Part shown: positions 13,464 through 14,821 of the stretch, piece after piece | Position numbering within the stretch: the stretch's first letter is position 1 | How the letters are laid out: every line of letters starts with the position of its first letter | Origin: Nitrospiria bacterium | GTDB taxonomy: Bacteria > Nitrospirota > CAKKRA01 > 9FT-COMBO-42-15 | Assembly (NCBI GenBank): GCA_919903585.1 | Contig: CAKKST010000461.1 | Location: 1-14,821 of the forward strand | Reading direction: 5' to 3' | Length of the DNA stretch: 14,821 bases | Translations under genes and position numbers: made by a program | Notes under the pieces: model-generated | The model's input: only the letters and a program-made list of their open reading frames with translations | Told to the model about the DNA's origin: nothing | Databases searched by the model: none

Positions 13464-13724
13464 TTACCTTCCCAAAACCTCCTTATGAGTTCCGATGGCT
13501 GCAATAATAATACCAAAGTCATTTCGTATATAGGTTGCTCTGTAGTTCATGGTAATGCTAAAGGCCCATTGGTCAGCGCCTTTTAGCTTCTCATTTCGTA
13601 AACCCGGATAGGCGGGATTAGAAATTAGTTTTTAAACCTGCGCCCAAAACTTTAGCCTAACTTCTTTTGGAAGGCCATTGAGCCTTTTGGGTATTGAATC
13701 AGGCTGTGCAATGTGTAGAACCAC
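13464..13724 (-). pseudogene. RelE/ParE-like toxin with in-frame stop
   Basis: Reading from a GTG at 13724, 30 codons (VVLHIAQPDSIPKRLNGLPK...) run to a TAA at 13632-13634. The same frame then continues KLISNPAYPGLRNEKLKGAD and ...WAFSITMNYRATYIR...IGTHKEV to a stop at 13464-13466. The LP.E, NP..P.LR.EKLKG, W....NYR and IGTH pattern is typical of RelE-superfamily toxins, and the total of about 86 codons fits. A single nonsense codon cuts it early, and no antitoxin gene adjoins it. The vapC stop is only 21 bp upstream. Dead gene, or a sequencing error at one base; the start is uncertain. Confidence 0.7.
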
Positions 13725-13745
13725 CCCTGATGCTGCTCTTTAGGC

Positions 13746-14153
13746 TTATGGGTTTTTCAATAATTTTAACTTAGAATGCCTTGCTATGTGGGAAAAGTCT
13801 TTATCATTTGTATGTAAATAACAATCATTAACAATGGATGCTGTGGCAATCAATGCATCAATAGTGCTAACTTGAATTCCATTTCTACTTAGATTATTCT
13901 TTAGTTCTGCTGCCCTAATATAATCTTCCCTCTCAATCTCAATCAATGGAAAAGGATCAAAATATTCTTTTAATCTTATGAAATCCTGAGGCTTTCTTAC
14001 ACCCTGCAATATCTCTTGAAGAATTATTCCAAGAAGAAAAATATTTTCACCATTCTTAATTATTGTTCTAAGAAGCTCAACCTCAGGATTTTGAATAATG
14101 ACATGCCTTCTGAGCGCTAAAGACCAAATAGAAGTATCAACAATCACCCTCAT
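13746..14153 (-). CDS. vapC: VapC PIN-domain toxin ribonuclease
   Basis: A 135-residue PIN-domain RNase, the toxin of a type II toxin-antitoxin pair. The acidic site is complete: D6 (VDTSIW), E47 (LQEILQG), D99 (STIDALIA) and D117 (HTNDKDF). VapC toxins cut tRNA or rRNA when freed from VapB. Its ATG overlaps the vapB stop by 4 bp (ATGA), the usual coupling. It appears intact. Confidence 0.9.
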   Translation of the reverse strand: MRVIVDTSIWSLALRRHVIIQNPEVELLRTIIKNGENIFLLGIILQEILQGVRKPQDFIRLKEYFDPFPLIEIEREDYIRAAELKNNLSRNGIQVSTIDALIATASIVNDCYLHTNDKDFSHIARHSKLKLLKNP

Positions 14154-14350
14154 CTTTTTCTTCTTTCCTGCTTGTAATCATAAGATGGTTTCATCTCTAC
14201 TTTTCCAAACATAGAAAGTATATTCTTTTGTTTCCTTCTCCGTATAAACTCTTTTAGCGCTTCATTTACCGTATTCTTTTTGGTCTTAAAACCACCCACC
14301 TTTAGGGCCTCACTTAGAAGATTTTCATCTATCGCAAGATTTGTTGGCAT
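14150..14350 (-). CDS. vapB: VapB-type antitoxin
   Basis: A 66-residue small basic antitoxin: an N-terminal ribbon-helix-helix-like part (MPTNLAIDENLLSEALKVGG, then KKNTVNEALKEFIRRRK), then a C-terminal tail (FGKVEMKPSYDY) that would wrap the toxin. It fits the short VapB group (DUF2191-like) paired with PIN toxins. The ATG at 14350 is chosen because GGAGG lies 5 bp upstream; the GTG at 14356 overlaps that ribosome site. It should also repress its own promoter. Confidence 0.85.
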   Translation of the reverse strand: MPTNLAIDENLLSEALKVGGFKTKKNTVNEALKEFIRRRKQKNILSMFGKVEMKPSYDYKQERRKR

Positions 14351-14362
14351 AAACACCTCCTC

Positions 14363-14409
14363 TTACACATTTTATTACACAGTATAACATATATCGGTAA
14401 AATGGACAA
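14363..14409 (-). promoter_or_regulatory. vapBC promoter with a direct repeat as possible operator
   Basis: On the minus strand: TTGTCC (14404-14409), a 17-bp spacer, then TATACT (14381-14386). The transcription start falls near 14374, about 24 nt before the vapB ATG. Two copies of TTACACA (14363-14369 and 14375-14381, plus-strand reading), 12 bp apart, overlap the -10 and start region and could be the VapB-binding site. The operator call is inference. Confidence 0.55.
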
Positions 14410-14510
14410 TCTGAAATCTGGAGTTTGTAAAGGGCCAAAAGTGTCAGTCTGTCTAACTGAATTAAAGATAAGGCAGTGGGATTTTTTTTAAATGTTTTTT
14501 TGTATATCAA

Positions 14511-14821
14511 TTATATGGTATATCTCCACTTGCCTGCCCTTACCTGCCAGAATGAATTTTGAATATTTGACCCTCGTTCCTTCCCAACTTTATCCCTTAC
14601 CTCATCTTCAGTAAGCGGTTTATTTGTGTAATTACCTTTTCCCTTACACTGTACACCTGCCCACTTTTTTTCTGTTCAACCCTCCCATATATATCAACCC
14701 CATTTTGTTGTTGCCCTTGTCTCCCATTTTTTTGAGTATTTGGGTCTTTCCAGATTGCTCTCCACAGGTCACAGCAGAGAGTTTTAAAATCTTGCCAGTT
14801 GGCAGGTGGTGGTATTTGTAA
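14511..14821 (-). pseudogene. Fragment of an Mrr-like (PD-(D/E)xK) nuclease, frameshifted and cut by the window edge
   Basis: From the window edge the minus strand reads PPPANWQDFKTLCCDLWRAI, then DPNTQKNGRQGQ and NGVDIYGRVEQKK. It runs into a run of seven A (14665-14671, T on the plus strand), after which the sense continues one frame over as KWAGVQCKGKGNYTNKPLTE then DEVRDKV. The GVDIYGR...WAGVQCKGK pattern is a restriction-endonuclease-like core (D ... QxK) found at the N-terminus of multi-domain defence proteins. After DEVRDKV the similarity is lost and a stop follows at 14511-14513. The original start and any domain before residue 1 lie outside the window. Gene is broken as written. Confidence 0.65.

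Noticed and set aside
14411..14510. AT-rich stretch with T-runs between vapB and the nuclease fragment
   Set aside because: I see no gene, stem-loop terminator or repeat in it beyond the vapBC promoter at its left edge.
14624..14821. Plus-strand ORF at the right edge
   Set aside because: It is the antisense of the nuclease fragment, whose family motifs read clearly on the minus strand.

Overview
This 14.8 kb window looks like chromosome from an uncultured, diazotrophic, anaerobic-type bacterium. A Nitrospirota or Desulfobacterota-like lineage is my best guess. The basis is a hesA-nifV pair, a DUF4390-NtrY-NtrX cluster, an AcuC-type deacetylase, an NDUFA9-type epimerase, moderate GC, and C-rich palindromic repeats scattered between and within genes. 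The taxonomic call is inference; no rRNA or other marker gene is present.

Layout. (1) 1-1871, plus strand: the end of an unrecognised gene, then hesA (a ThiF-fold adenylating enzyme of nif clusters) overlapping nifV (homocitrate synthase). The nifV frame stops early, and what looks like its C-terminus continues in the +1 frame. (2) 1932-7957, minus strand: a membrane-anchored zinc-ribbon/TPR/HExxH peptidase, a secreted DUF4390 protein, the sensor kinase NtrY, its sigma-54-type response regulator NtrX, and a possible 40-residue ORF overlapping the ntrX stop. DUF4390 and ntrY overlap by 4 bp; ntrX follows after a palindromic repeat. (3) 7958-8374: no intact gene, only a palindromic repeat, the decayed C-terminal end of a Y1/REP-type transposase, and a good sigma-70 promoter facing right. 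(4) 8375-13408, plus strand: epimerase, AcuC-type deacetylase, Cache-like/HAMP/HD-GYP c-di-GMP phosphodiesterase overlapping a DoxX-family membrane protein, then a CoxG-like SRPBCC protein. (5) 13464-14821, minus strand: an accessory patch with a RelE/ParE-like toxin pseudogene carrying an in-frame stop, an intact vapBC toxin-antitoxin pair with its own promoter, and a frameshifted fragment of an Mrr-like nuclease running off the window.

How the parts relate. NtrYX would sense an envelope or redox/nitrogen cue and drive sigma-54 promoters, and the neighbouring DUF4390 and peptidase genes point to envelope work. The HD-GYP/DoxX pair suggests a link between c-di-GMP turnover and membrane redox state. 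No complete new multi-gene system is evident. The most interesting points are: palindromic repeats that sit on or beside stop codons, one of them translated in frame inside the peptidase; the remnant of a possible mobilising transposase next to one repeat; the damaged nifV; the tiny ORF overlapping ntrX; and the mix of dead and live toxin/nuclease genes at the right end.
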